This document shows, in pieces, positions 8,157-16,773 of a stretch of DNA of 53,006 nucleotides. The notes below the pieces were generated by a model. That model did not search any database, was not told the origin of the DNA, and was given only the letters and a program-made list of their open reading frames with translations. How positions within the stretch are numbered: the stretch's first letter is position 1; every line of letters begins with the position of its first letter. Made by a program: the position numbers and the translations under genes. Source of the stretch: Clostridium sp. UBA4108 (GTDB taxonomy: Bacteria; Bacillota; Clostridia; Clostridiales; Clostridiaceae); the NCBI GenBank assembly GCA_002381695.1, contig DFXM01000025.1, positions 933 through 53,938 of the forward strand, given 5' to 3'.

Positions 8157-9026
8157 TTATTCTTTTTTCTCTGATCTCATATTCTCTAGCTTTTGGTTAA
8201 TGTCGTTGGCCGTTTTACGATCGATTAACCAAGAAAAGAAGCCGACCAAAATATAAATACCTAAGATTTCTAATCCAAATAGTGCGGTCTGTTTCACTCC
8301 CGATACCTGTCCCATTATATTTCCAAAGGTCAGTATTACGACCTCTAGAAGTAGAAAATGGATGACAATTCGGATGTTTCTATTTTTATTGGATAATTCC
8401 TTTTTAGAATAAAATACTATTGATGGCAAATCTCCTGCTAATGCAAATAGTGCTGATAACATGATTTCCCTAAATGTAAAGGAATGCGTTGGATTTAATA
8501 GTGCTGTTCCTAATATAATTATTGTAAAAATAATGAAATAATTTCGAATCATAGTACCCAAAAAATCTATTTTTTTCATCTTATCATCCTCCCAACCAAG
8601 CTTATTCTTTAGCTTTGGTACATACTGTCTAGATACAATTACAGTTTCTTCATTATCCAGTACTGCTTCAAATCTGCCACTTAAGGATGGGCGAATTAGT
8701 GTAATTTTCTCGATATTCAATATGGTGGATTTGGAACAGCGAAAAAATCGTCGGCTTTCGCATAACTGCTCAAGCTCATATAGTTTCTGTTTGGATTCGT
8801 AAACCTTGCTTTCACAATAGATAAAAACCTTATTGTCTACCGCCTCAAAATAGTACACATCACTAAATGACAAACGATGAATATCGATTTGGTTATAACC
8901 TATCAGCTCATTGTCCTGCATTTTGAGACTATTTACATAGGAAACAATCTCATCCGTCACTTCATGACACCGGATGAGTATTTCTTCCACTTGATCCTTT
9001 CCAATGGTCTCGATGGTAATTTTCAT
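8157..9026 (-). CDS. LytTR DNA-binding domain fused to DUF3021 membrane domain
   Basis: 289 residues. Residues about 45-145 form a LytTR DNA-binding domain (DVYYFEAVDNKVFIYC, FFRCSKSTILNI, VSRQYVPKLKNKLG). Residues about 150-289 are a four-helix membrane domain of the DUF3021 type. In many Firmicutes these are two overlapping genes. Here the frame runs through: KLGWEDDKMKKI joins them, and the internal Met would be the usual DUF3021 start. The start at 9026 has AAGGAA seven bases upstream. A LytTR regulator with a membrane partner often controls neighbouring exporters or hydrolases, so the downstream hydrolase is a possible target. Whether one fused or two proteins are made cannot be told from sequence. 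Confidence 0.8.
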   Translation of the reverse strand: MKITIETIGKDQVEEILIRCHEVTDEIVSYVNSLKMQDNELIGYNQIDIHRLSFSDVYYFEAVDNKVFIYCESKVYESKQKLYELEQLCESRRFFRCSKSTILNIEKITLIRPSLSGRFEAVLDNEETVIVSRQYVPKLKNKLGWEDDKMKKIDFLGTMIRNYFIIFTIIILGTALLNPTHSFTFREIMLSALFALAGDLPSIVFYSKKELSNKNRNIRIVIHFLLLEVVILTFGNIMGQVSGVKQTALFGLEILGIYILVGFFSWLIDRKTANDINQKLENMRSEKKE

Positions 9027-9391
9027 TTTACTATTCCTTCTTATACTTCCTTTTATAAATTGATAACCATTTTGGTACAAACTAACTACATGGTTTTATT
9101 ATATATTGAACGCATTAAAGCCTAGTGGCTCAGAAATGTGTTCATGCACATAATACAAAGGTAAGAGTTATGCTAAGTAATCTTTTCATAAATAACCCAT
9201 CCTTCCATTTGATACAACTGAAAAAAATAAATACCTCCCAAGAAATACAGCTCATCATCTAATTTAAGCTTACTATCTTTAATTTATTTTACATTAAAAT
9301 ACATATCAATCCAAGTTAAACTTTGTGATTTGTGAAGATAAGTACATTTATATAGATTTATCAATAGGATAATTAAAAATCACTTCAACTT
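9027..9391. other. Intergenic gap between lytTR and oppF genes
   Basis: No gene, terminator with a clear T-run, or convincing promoter was found in these 365 bases. It must hold the promoter of the LytTR gene (minus strand) and the end of the opp transcript. No obvious stem-loop follows oppF. Confidence 0.4.
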
Positions 9392-10396
9392 CTAATCAAT
9401 ATTATGACATGCAACAAAGTGATTCTTTGAAACTTCCTTCAATATTGGCACCTGATTTTTACAAATTTCATTTGCATATGGACATCTTGAATTAAACTTA
9501 CATCCTCTTATTTCATTATATCCACTTGGTATTTCATCCTTCATTATTATTCTAGCCTTTTTTTCTTTTGGATGACTTTTAGGTATTGATGAAATTAAAC
9601 ATTTAGTATATGGATGTTTAGAATTTAAAAATAGTTCTTCTCCTTGAGCTTCTTCTACAATTTTTCCAAGATACATAACCCCTATTCTATCGCAAAAATA
9701 CCTAACTAAACTCAAGTTATGAGATATGAACAGATAAGTTAAGTCCATTTCTTTTTTTAATGTATCCATAAGCATAAGAATTTGTGCTTGTATAGAAACA
9801 TCTAAAGCAGCTGTTGGTTCATCACACACTAAAAATTTTGGTTTAAGAGATAATGCTCTGGCTATAACTATTCTTTGTCTTTCTCCTCCACTGAACTCAT
9901 GTGGATACTTGTTGATACTTTCTTCTCTTAACCCACATAGATTCAATATCCTTTTAATTTCATCTCTTAATATTGCTTTATCTGCAATTCTATGTTTTAC
10001 TATGGCTTGTTTAATTATATTTTCTATAGTCATGGCGGGATCTAGTGATGAATAGGGATCTTGAAATATCATTTGCATGTCCTTTCTTAAGTTTTGCATA
10101 TCCTTCTTATTTATGCTATATTCATTTTCTACATCATAAATAAGCTCATTATTAAACTTTAAAGAGCCTCCTGCTTTAGGTATCAAGTTTAGTATTGCCC
10201 TGCCAGTTGTAGATTTACCACATCCTGATTCTCCTACAAGTCCATATACTTCACCTTTATTAATATTAAAGGATATTCCATCCACCGCTTTAATTATTTT
10301 ATTCTCTCTATTAAATAGATTCCTACCATAATTAAAATAGCATTTTAAGTTCTTAACTTCTAATAGTTTTTCTTTATTAGATTCTGTGTTATTCAT
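9392..10396 (-). CDS. oppF: Oligopeptide ABC importer ATPase OppF/DppF
   Basis: 334-residue ATPase that powers peptide uptake together with the partner encoded just upstream. Walker A GESGCGKST, Q-loop MIFQDPYSSLDP, signature FSGGERQR and Walker B FLVCDEPTAALD are all intact. The C-terminal OppD/F extension carries the cysteine-rich GCKFNSRCPYANEIC segment that binds a 4Fe-4S cluster in some family members. The N-terminus includes the OppF-like VKNLKCYFNYG. Its start codon overlaps the stop of oppD by one base, so the two are translationally coupled. It is the last gene of the five-gene operon. Nickel or other small-peptide import cannot be excluded from sequence alone. Confidence 0.92.
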   Translation of the reverse strand: MNNTESNKEKLLEVKNLKCYFNYGRNLFNRENKIIKAVDGISFNINKGEVYGLVGESGCGKSTTGRAILNLIPKAGGSLKFNNELIYDVENEYSINKKDMQNLRKDMQMIFQDPYSSLDPAMTIENIIKQAIVKHRIADKAILRDEIKRILNLCGLREESINKYPHEFSGGERQRIVIARALSLKPKFLVCDEPTAALDVSIQAQILMLMDTLKKEMDLTYLFISHNLSLVRYFCDRIGVMYLGKIVEEAQGEELFLNSKHPYTKCLISSIPKSHPKEKKARIIMKDEIPSGYNEIRGCKFNSRCPYANEICKNQVPILKEVSKNHFVACHNID

Positions 10397-11385
10397 TAAA
10401 GTTTACCTTCCTCTTCCAAATCATATCTAAAGCATCTAACTTCATGTTCATTTTTTATGATTTTTAAGTCAGGTTTATGTTTCATACATCTATCCATAAC
10501 ATAATCACATCTATCAGCAAATGGGCAGCCCTCTAATATATCTAAAAGATTTGGCACTTTACCTCTAATACATTTAAGTGGTTCTCCTTTTTTAAAATTC
10601 TCTGGTCTTGAATTGATTAAACCTATTGTATATGGATGAACAGGATTATCAAATATTTCATCTACAGACGCTTTTTCCACCATATTTCCTGCATACATTA
10701 CCATTACATCATCTGCAACTTCACATATAACTCCTAAATCATGAGTTATAAAAACTACTGACATATTTAACTTATCTTTAAGATCATTAATTAAGTCTAA
10801 TACTTGAGCTTGGACTGTTACATCCAATGCTGTTGTGGGCTCATCCGCTATTAAAAGCTTAGGAGTACAACATAATGCCATAGCTATCATAACCCTTTGA
10901 CACATTCCCCCACTAAGCTTATGAGGATATTCGTTTATAACCTCATCTGCTCTTTTAATTCCAACAAGCTTCAGCATTTCTATAACTCTTTTTTTATTCT
11001 CATTACCTTTTATATTTCTATGTACTTTTAATATCTCACCAATTTGATCTCCTATTCTAAGTACTGGATTTAAAGATATCATGGGTTCCTGAAAGATCAT
11101 TGAGATTTCATTTCCTTTAATACTATTCATGTCTGAATCACTGAGCTCTAACAAATCTTTTCCCTCAAATAAGACACTTCCCTTTTCTATCAATCCATTT
11201 TGAGTTTCAACAAGTCTCATAATAGACATGGCTGTTACACTTTTTCCACAGCCTGATTCTCCAACAATACCCAATACCTTTCCTCTTTTTAAATTAAAAC
11301 TAACTCCATCTACTGCTTTAATCTTTCCTTCATCACATTTAAAACTAGTGGTTAAGCCTGTTACTTCTAATATATTATCTTTCAT
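10396..11385 (-). CDS. oppD: Oligopeptide ABC importer ATPase OppD/DppD
   Basis: 329-residue ATPase. Walker A GESGCGKSV, Q-loop MIFQEPMISLNP, signature LSGGMCQRV (an unusual Cys in the signature tail), Walker B LLIADEPTTALD and switch FITHDLGV are visible. The C-terminal GCPFADRCDYVMDRC gives the family's cysteine motif. It pairs with OppF to energise the OppB/OppC pore. It begins nine bases after oppC and overlaps oppF. Together with the solute-binding lipoprotein this makes a complete importer. Confidence 0.93.
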   Translation of the reverse strand: MKDNILEVTGLTTSFKCDEGKIKAVDGVSFNLKRGKVLGIVGESGCGKSVTAMSIMRLVETQNGLIEKGSVLFEGKDLLELSDSDMNSIKGNEISMIFQEPMISLNPVLRIGDQIGEILKVHRNIKGNENKKRVIEMLKLVGIKRADEVINEYPHKLSGGMCQRVMIAMALCCTPKLLIADEPTTALDVTVQAQVLDLINDLKDKLNMSVVFITHDLGVICEVADDVMVMYAGNMVEKASVDEIFDNPVHPYTIGLINSRPENFKKGEPLKCIRGKVPNLLDILEGCPFADRCDYVMDRCMKHKPDLKIIKNEHEVRCFRYDLEEEGKL

Positions 11386-11394
11386 AATAATTCC

Positions 11395-12240
11395 CTACTC
11401 CTTCGTCCTTGGGTTTATAATACTTCTTAATCCATCTCCGATAAGATTAATAGAAAGTATAGTGAGAAATACCATTATTCCTGGTGGTGCCCATTCCCAC
11501 CAATACCTCATAAGAGACTTCATATTTCTAGCAGTAGAAAGCATATTACCCCAACTAGGAACAGGCTGTTTTACTCCCATTCCTAAATAACTTAAGCCTG
11601 CTTCTGCTAATATAGCCCCAGCAATTCCTAAAGTAGCATATACAATTATAGAAGATATAATATTAGGGATTATGTGTTTAAATATTATTTCCATAGAATC
11701 CATACCAAGGCATCTTGCAGCTTCTATAAACTGCCTCTCTTTTATTGCAAGAACTTGTCCTCTAACTATTCTAGCAATAGTTGTCCATCCTAAAAAGCCT
11801 ATTATTATAACTGAATTCCACATGCTAGGACCTATTAAAGAGGCTAATATTATGGCTATTATAAAAAAGGGAAGGCACATAAAAACATCTACAAGAATCA
11901 TTATTAAAAGATCTATCTTACCACCGAAATATCCAGCAATGGCTCCTAAAAAAACTCCTATTGTTAAGGATATAAAAGTGGCACCTATTCCAACTGCTAG
12001 GGAAACTCTTCCTCCATAAACTAATCTTACTAAAATATCTCTCCCTAAATCATCTGTTCCAAGTATATGTTCTAAACTTGGAGGTTCATTTGCTATAGAT
12101 GTGTTTATTTCATCTCTATCTTTTGTCATTAGCAATGGACCCAATATAGAAGTTAGTGTAATAAATCCTAAGAAAATTAATCCAAATACTACACTCTTAC
12201 TGCTTAATATTAATTTAGCTTTCTTATTAATTATATTCAT
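11395..12240 (-). CDS. oppC: Oligopeptide ABC importer permease OppC/DppC
   Basis: 281-residue inner-membrane permease with about six membrane helices. An OppC-type N-terminal domain includes LGTDDLGRDILVRLVYGGR. The cytoplasmic coupling loop is EAARCLGMDSMEIIFKHIIP. It forms the translocation pore with OppB. The start at 12240 lies 36 bases after oppB, with a weak GGTGAAA ribosome-site-like sequence. Length and motif order are normal for the family. Confidence 0.92.
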   Translation of the reverse strand: MNIINKKAKLILSSKSVVFGLIFLGFITLTSILGPLLMTKDRDEINTSIANEPPSLEHILGTDDLGRDILVRLVYGGRVSLAVGIGATFISLTIGVFLGAIAGYFGGKIDLLIMILVDVFMCLPFFIIAIILASLIGPSMWNSVIIIGFLGWTTIARIVRGQVLAIKERQFIEAARCLGMDSMEIIFKHIIPNIISSIIVYATLGIAGAILAEAGLSYLGMGVKQPVPSWGNMLSTARNMKSLMRYWWEWAPPGIMVFLTILSINLIGDGLRSIINPRTKE

Positions 12241-12276
12241 AAAATTTCACCGCTTTTAATTAACCTTATTTAATAT

Positions 12277-13245
12277 TTATTTAAATCTTATCCTTGGATC
12301 TACAAGGCAGTAAACAATATCTGAAATTAAATTTGCCAACAATATACAAGACGATAATATCATTGCACATCCCATAACTAAAGGATAGTCTCTATTAGCT
12401 ATGGATTGATAAAATAAAGTTCCCATCCCTGGCCAAACAAATATAGTTTCAATTAATATTGTTCCAGCTACTATATAACCAAGAGACATACTTAATAAAG
12501 TAACTACTGGTATTAATGCATTTCTAAATGCATGTTTATATATAATAATCCTTTCATTAAGTCCCTTTGCCCTAGCTGTTCTAATATAACTTTGATTAAA
12601 GACATCTAACATAGAGGATCTAGTATACCTCATAAGGGATGCAACTTCTAATAAAGTCATTGATATAACTGGTAAAATCATATGCTTTACCACATCAATA
12701 AATTTATTAAATCCTGTTAACTTCTCTCCAACAGTGGATAGACCTGATATTGGAAACCATCTTAAATTAATAGCAAAAATCTTTATTATTACAAGAGCTA
12801 TAAAAAATCCTGGTATTGATATACCTATAAGAGCAAGTATAGTAAGGATTTTGTCTTTAAATGAATATGGTTTTATTGCTGATGCTATACCTAAAGGTAA
12901 AGCTATCAATGTAGTTAAGATTAATGTGACAATAGATAGCAGAAATGTGTTTGATATTCTTCTTTTTATTATGTCTACAACTGGTTCATTATATCTTATA
13001 GAAGTGCCCATATCCCCTTTCAATATTTTCCCCATCCACTTTATATATTTTAAATATATAGGATCATAGTATCCTATAGCATTTAGGGCAGTTTCTTTAT
13101 CAGAAGCTGAAATACTAATTTGCCCCTCAACTATATTCATATAAGGGTCTCCAGGTGCAGTATTTATTAGAACAAATATAATTATAGATAATCCAATAAA
13201 AACTGGAATCATTGTTAGAATCCTTTTTAAAAAATATTTTTTCAT
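12277..13245 (-). CDS. oppB: Oligopeptide ABC importer permease OppB/DppB
   Basis: 322-residue permease. The N-terminal hydrophobic segment FLKRILTMIPVFIGLSIIIF and PGDPY are typical of OppB, and the EAA coupling loop reads RTARAKGLNERIIIYKHAFR. The ATG at 13245 is preferred to an upstream TTG at 13254 because AGAGG lies nine bases before it and abuts the TTG. It lies about 100 bases after oppA. A stem-loop fills that gap and may adjust the ratio of binding protein to permease. Confidence 0.92.
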   Translation of the reverse strand: MKKYFLKRILTMIPVFIGLSIIIFVLINTAPGDPYMNIVEGQISISASDKETALNAIGYYDPIYLKYIKWMGKILKGDMGTSIRYNEPVVDIIKRRISNTFLLSIVTLILTTLIALPLGIASAIKPYSFKDKILTILALIGISIPGFFIALVIIKIFAINLRWFPISGLSTVGEKLTGFNKFIDVVKHMILPVISMTLLEVASLMRYTRSSMLDVFNQSYIRTARAKGLNERIIIYKHAFRNALIPVVTLLSMSLGYIVAGTILIETIFVWPGMGTLFYQSIANRDYPLVMGCAMILSSCILLANLISDIVYCLVDPRIRFK

Positions 13246-13287
13246 CTTTAACAACCTCTGAATTTTAATTTACTCTGAACATAAAAC

Positions 13288-13329
13288 AATTGCCCTCCTA
13301 ATAGAAAAGTTTCTCTTAGCAAGGCAACT
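13288..13329 (-). terminator. Stem-loop between oppA and oppB (attenuator or RNA-processing site)
   Basis: CTAATAGAAA (13298-13307) is nearly complementary to 13310-13319 (9 of 10), and an outer TTGCC/GGCAA pair extends the stem. No T-run follows on the minus strand. It therefore looks more like a partial terminator or 3'-end stabiliser for the abundant binding-protein message than a full stop. Confidence 0.4.
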
Positions 13330-13348
13330 TAGTTTTTATTTTAAAATA

Positions 13349-15022
13349 TTATTTTGTATTTTCATCCTCTATATACCAATCCTTAACAAATTGATAATAT
13401 GTTGGTTGTGCATTTTTAAAGTTTTTAATTTTAGGATTCATAACCATTAAACTGTTCCAATGATAAACATATATAACTGGTAACTCATCATTTAACTCTA
13501 AAGCTATTTCATTAAGTATAGGCTTTCTTTCATCTTTGGTCATATGTTTTGAAGATTCCTTTATAAGTTCATCAACTTTTTCATTTTTAAATCTTGCATA
13601 GTTATAACCATTTGGTGGAGTTAATGTTGAAAGATAATTTGCTGATAAGTCTCCATCATAAAAGTTAGCGGTTCCCATTAAGAATCCATCGAACTCTCCT
13701 TTTTTAACATCAGAAGTCATTGTTGCAAATTCCATAGGCTTAAGTTCTAATTCTATACCAATGTCTTTAAAGTTTTGCTGTAATATTAGTGCATATTTAT
13801 TTTTAGATTCATCTCCTGAGGTATACTTTAAAGTAAATTTAAATGGTTTACCCTCATAATACATTTTCTTTTCTTCTTTTTTATATTCCCATCCACTTTC
13901 TTTTAAAAGATCTATAGCTTTCTCAGGATCATACTTATATTCATTTAATCCATTTGGATGAGCCCAGTTGTTTGATGGGAATGGATTGTTCGCAATTTCT
14001 CCATGACCATTTAAAACATCTTTTACAATAGATTCGCGATTTATAGCATAGGCAAATGCTTGTCTTACTTTTTTATCACTAAACTCAGATTTCTCTAAAT
14101 TTAATCCAATATATTGATAGGCATTATTGGTTATCTCTTCTAAATTAAAGCCTTGTTTTTTGTAATTTTCTATATCTTCTTCTCCAATACTTCCTACACC
14201 AGTGATGTCAATTTCACTATTAGCTAATTGGGCATCAACCGTTTCTTCACTAACTAATTTAAATATATATTTATCTATATTAGGTCTTCCATTCCAATAA
14301 TCATCATTAGCAGCAAGCTCAACACTTTGGTCTGGTGTAAAGTTTTCTAGCTTGAATGGTCCTGTTCCTATTGGATTTCTTATTAAATTAGTATCCTTTT
14401 GTATAGTTTCTACGTCGCCATTATTCCAAATATGGTTTGGCACTATTTTTATCATATAACCAAAATTAATTAAAGCTGAAGCATAGACTTCATTAGTTGT
14501 TATTTCTACAGTTTTATCATCTATTTTTTTAACACCTTCAAGTTCCTGAGTTTTACCTGATTTAAAGTCATCATAGCCCTTTATATTTTCAACATACATT
14601 GTATAAGGACCATTATATTTAGGATTACAAGCTAGATCAAAAGTAAATTTTACATCATCAGCTGTAAAAGGTGTTCCATCATGCCATTTTACTCCTTCTC
14701 TTATTTTAAAAGTTATAGTTTTTTTATCCTCTGATAGTTCATAGGATTCAGCAAGTGATGGTTCAATGTCTAGATCTTTATTTAAAGAAAGTAATCCCTC
14801 GTAAATCATAGTATTGATAGTGCCATCATAGTTAAAAGTAAAAAAAGCTGGCATAAATACACCTTCTGGTGCTATTGAAAGAGCTTGTTTAACAACCCCT
14901 CCTTTTTTAATCTCCTGTTTTTGATTTTCATTTACAGTATCTTGATTTTTACTACTACAACCAGTAATCATTATAGATCCTATAGTTAGTATAGCTAAAA
15001 TTTTACATAAAGTTTTTTTCAT
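13349..15022 (-). CDS. oppA: Oligopeptide-binding lipoprotein OppA (SBP family 5)
   Basis: 557-residue extracytoplasmic binding protein, first gene of the importer operon. A lipoprotein signal peptide is clear: KK at the N-terminus, a hydrophobic core and the lipobox ITGC (Cys about residue 22), then a Ser/Asn-rich linker. The mature part shows family-5 landmarks: YEGLLSLNKDLDIEPSLAESY, FKIREGVKWHDGTPFTADDV, GTGPFKL and VRQAFAYAINRE. It delivers peptides, or possibly another small ligand, to OppBC. An AGGAGGAC site precedes the ATG. Ligand specificity cannot be read from sequence. Confidence 0.93.
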   Translation of the reverse strand: MKKTLCKILAILTIGSIMITGCSSKNQDTVNENQKQEIKKGGVVKQALSIAPEGVFMPAFFTFNYDGTINTMIYEGLLSLNKDLDIEPSLAESYELSEDKKTITFKIREGVKWHDGTPFTADDVKFTFDLACNPKYNGPYTMYVENIKGYDDFKSGKTQELEGVKKIDDKTVEITTNEVYASALINFGYMIKIVPNHIWNNGDVETIQKDTNLIRNPIGTGPFKLENFTPDQSVELAANDDYWNGRPNIDKYIFKLVSEETVDAQLANSEIDITGVGSIGEEDIENYKKQGFNLEEITNNAYQYIGLNLEKSEFSDKKVRQAFAYAINRESIVKDVLNGHGEIANNPFPSNNWAHPNGLNEYKYDPEKAIDLLKESGWEYKKEEKKMYYEGKPFKFTLKYTSGDESKNKYALILQQNFKDIGIELELKPMEFATMTSDVKKGEFDGFLMGTANFYDGDLSANYLSTLTPPNGYNYARFKNEKVDELIKESSKHMTKDERKPILNEIALELNDELPVIYVYHWNSLMVMNPKIKNFKNAQPTYYQFVKDWYIEDENTK

Positions 15023-15205
15023 AAAAAAAGTCCTCCTAGGATTATATGTAATTTCTTGTATTATTTTGGCGATGTTCCATGTTTTATTATAACATCTTAT
15101 ATAATTTTGTTAATACTATATACTCAATTTGAAGTTTTGTTTTTCAAATAATACTCTTAGCAAGTATAGTTTTTTCCAATGGCTGAAAATATCTATTATT
15201 AACAC

Positions 15206-15246
15206 AAAAAGGTCACCGAAATTACAACATATTTGGCGACCTTTTT
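15206..15246. terminator. Bidirectional-looking terminator in the 15.0-15.5 kb gap
   Basis: AAAAAGGTCACC (15206-15217) pairs with 15235-15246 (11 of 12, one G-U), giving A- and T-runs on both sides. It lies about 250 bases beyond the radical SAM stop and 180 bases before oppA. The remainder of 15023-15491 has no convincing gene. Confidence 0.75.
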
Positions 15247-15491
15247 AGGTATAATCAATATTACTTGAAGTCAATCTTTATATTTATTATTTAAATAAAT
15301 CAAATCTGTATTTTGAGAAAGCTCTTTATACATAATAAAGTACATCATTCCCTATCTAGACTCATCCATAATAATTTCCATTCTCATGGTTTAAATATTT
15401 ACCAAGTACCTTTCGGTTTTTACTACAAATATTTCAATTCTACTAACAAAGCATATTATTTCATCATAAATAATCTTTGATTTAATAAAAG

Positions 15492-16403
15492 CTATCCACA
15501 TACGTTATCATCTAAAGAATCATCAAACTCTTTTGAACCATAATACATTAAATATTCTTTATAGATACCTCCACACTTTTCTGCATTAGAGCAGCTCCTA
15601 CATTTCTTAATATATTTGCAAGTCTGCTGCGTCATAAAATCTGCATAATCTTCTAAAACAGTTTTTCTAAATAATAATTTGAATTTTTTTTCATCCCAGT
15701 TAATCATATATTTCACATAATCATCTAGTATACAATAAGGGAATCCCTCTAAAGCAACTATTATATTTTTTGCTTTTAAGATATCAACTGCAGCTTTAAC
15801 ATTTTCTATTGATTCTGTATGAGTAGGAGTAACTTTGAAAAAGTTTTCAAATGCTTTTCCAGCTGGATGAAGTGCTGAAATATTAATATGTTGCACACCT
15901 AATTCAGTTATAAATTCTACTATTTCGCAAAGACTGTTCATATTTAACTTTGAAACAACTGTATTTGTACGCACTTTTTTATTGAGAGCAAGTACATTTT
16001 TTATACCTGCCACTGCTTCATCGAAACTTCCATGAACTGTGGTAATAGCATCATGCTCTTCTGCATTTTTTCCATGAATTGATACGACAAATAAATCTAC
16101 TCCACCATCTACTACTTTTTGAGCAAAATCTATGTTACTCAATAATCTAGCATTAGTTTGAAGTGAGATACTGGGATAATTATACTCTTTTATCCACCTT
16201 AATACGTCTAAAAATTCAGGTATAATTGTGGGTTCTCCTCCATGAATATTTATTGATTCATAGCCTTTATCTGCATTATCTTTTAAATACTTATATATTA
16301 TTTTTTTATTAACTTTCTCCTTACTTTCAATATGTGAATTAACTACACAAAATTGACAAGAATTATTACATTGATTTGTTAGATGAATGCTTAAACTTTT
16401 CAT
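15492..16403 (-). CDS. Radical SAM protein with SPASM-like C-terminal cysteines
   Basis: 303 residues. The radical SAM cluster motif is C12-x3-C16-x2-C19 (NQCNNSCQFC), followed by the glycine-rich HGGEPT SAM-binding loop. C-terminal cysteines at 262, 268, 271 and 277 (C-x5-C-x2-C-x5-C) and C302 resemble part of a SPASM/twitch domain holding an auxiliary 4Fe-4S cluster. Such enzymes often modify peptides or activate sulfatases, but no precursor peptide or sulfatase gene is adjacent. AGGAAG precedes the ATG by nine bases. It is transcribed alone. The substrate is unknown. Confidence 0.85.
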   Translation of the reverse strand: MKSLSIHLTNQCNNSCQFCVVNSHIESKEKVNKKIIYKYLKDNADKGYESINIHGGEPTIIPEFLDVLRWIKEYNYPSISLQTNARLLSNIDFAQKVVDGGVDLFVVSIHGKNAEEHDAITTVHGSFDEAVAGIKNVLALNKKVRTNTVVSKLNMNSLCEIVEFITELGVQHINISALHPAGKAFENFFKVTPTHTESIENVKAAVDILKAKNIIVALEGFPYCILDDYVKYMINWDEKKFKLLFRKTVLEDYADFMTQQTCKYIKKCRSCSNAEKCGGIYKEYLMYYGSKEFDDSLDDNVCG

Positions 16404-16773
16404 TAAAAAACACTTCCTTTTTTATTGACTTATTTAAATGAAAACTCATCTTCTATTTTCATCTTTAATGCTACAAATTTATTTATATCCCCTATTAATT
16501 ATTCTTCCATCTGATTTCATAATATATAATTATATATATTATACATAAGGTATAATATTACATTATTATGATTTATTTGGTATAGCAATGCTTACTTTTG
16601 TTGATTTATACTTTAAATTGGCTCTCTTGCATATTGAGTTATACTCATTTTGGTAATTAGTTAATAATATTTTATAGATAATTATCGTATTAAAAAGTGT
16701 TAGAAGAAAAAAACTGTTAGTTAGATGGTATAATAGTAGAGATTTATTATCTAGTGGAAAGAGGTATTATAAT
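16404..16773. promoter_or_regulatory. Divergent intergenic region with extended -10 for the UvrC-like gene
   Basis: This 370-base gap separates the divergent radical SAM and UvrC-like genes. An extended -10, TGGTATAAT (hexamer 16729-16734), lies about 40 bases before the UvrC-like ATG, without a recognisable -35. Only very short, ribosome-site-free ORFs (13 residues or fewer) are present upstream of the radical SAM gene, so no peptide substrate is called. Confidence 0.45.

Noticed and set aside
11228..12019. Long antisense frames opposite the opp genes, and similar ones at 38901-39257 and 39994-40383
   Set aside because: They lie wholly opposite well-supported genes, have no ribosome sites and read as low-complexity mirror translations.
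15271..15345. 24-codon minus-strand ORF (starting MYFIMYKELS) between the radical SAM gene and its distal terminator, a possible modified peptide
   Set aside because: No ribosome site, no Cys/Gly/Ser-rich core, and downstream rather than upstream of the enzyme. Chance in AT-rich DNA is more likely.
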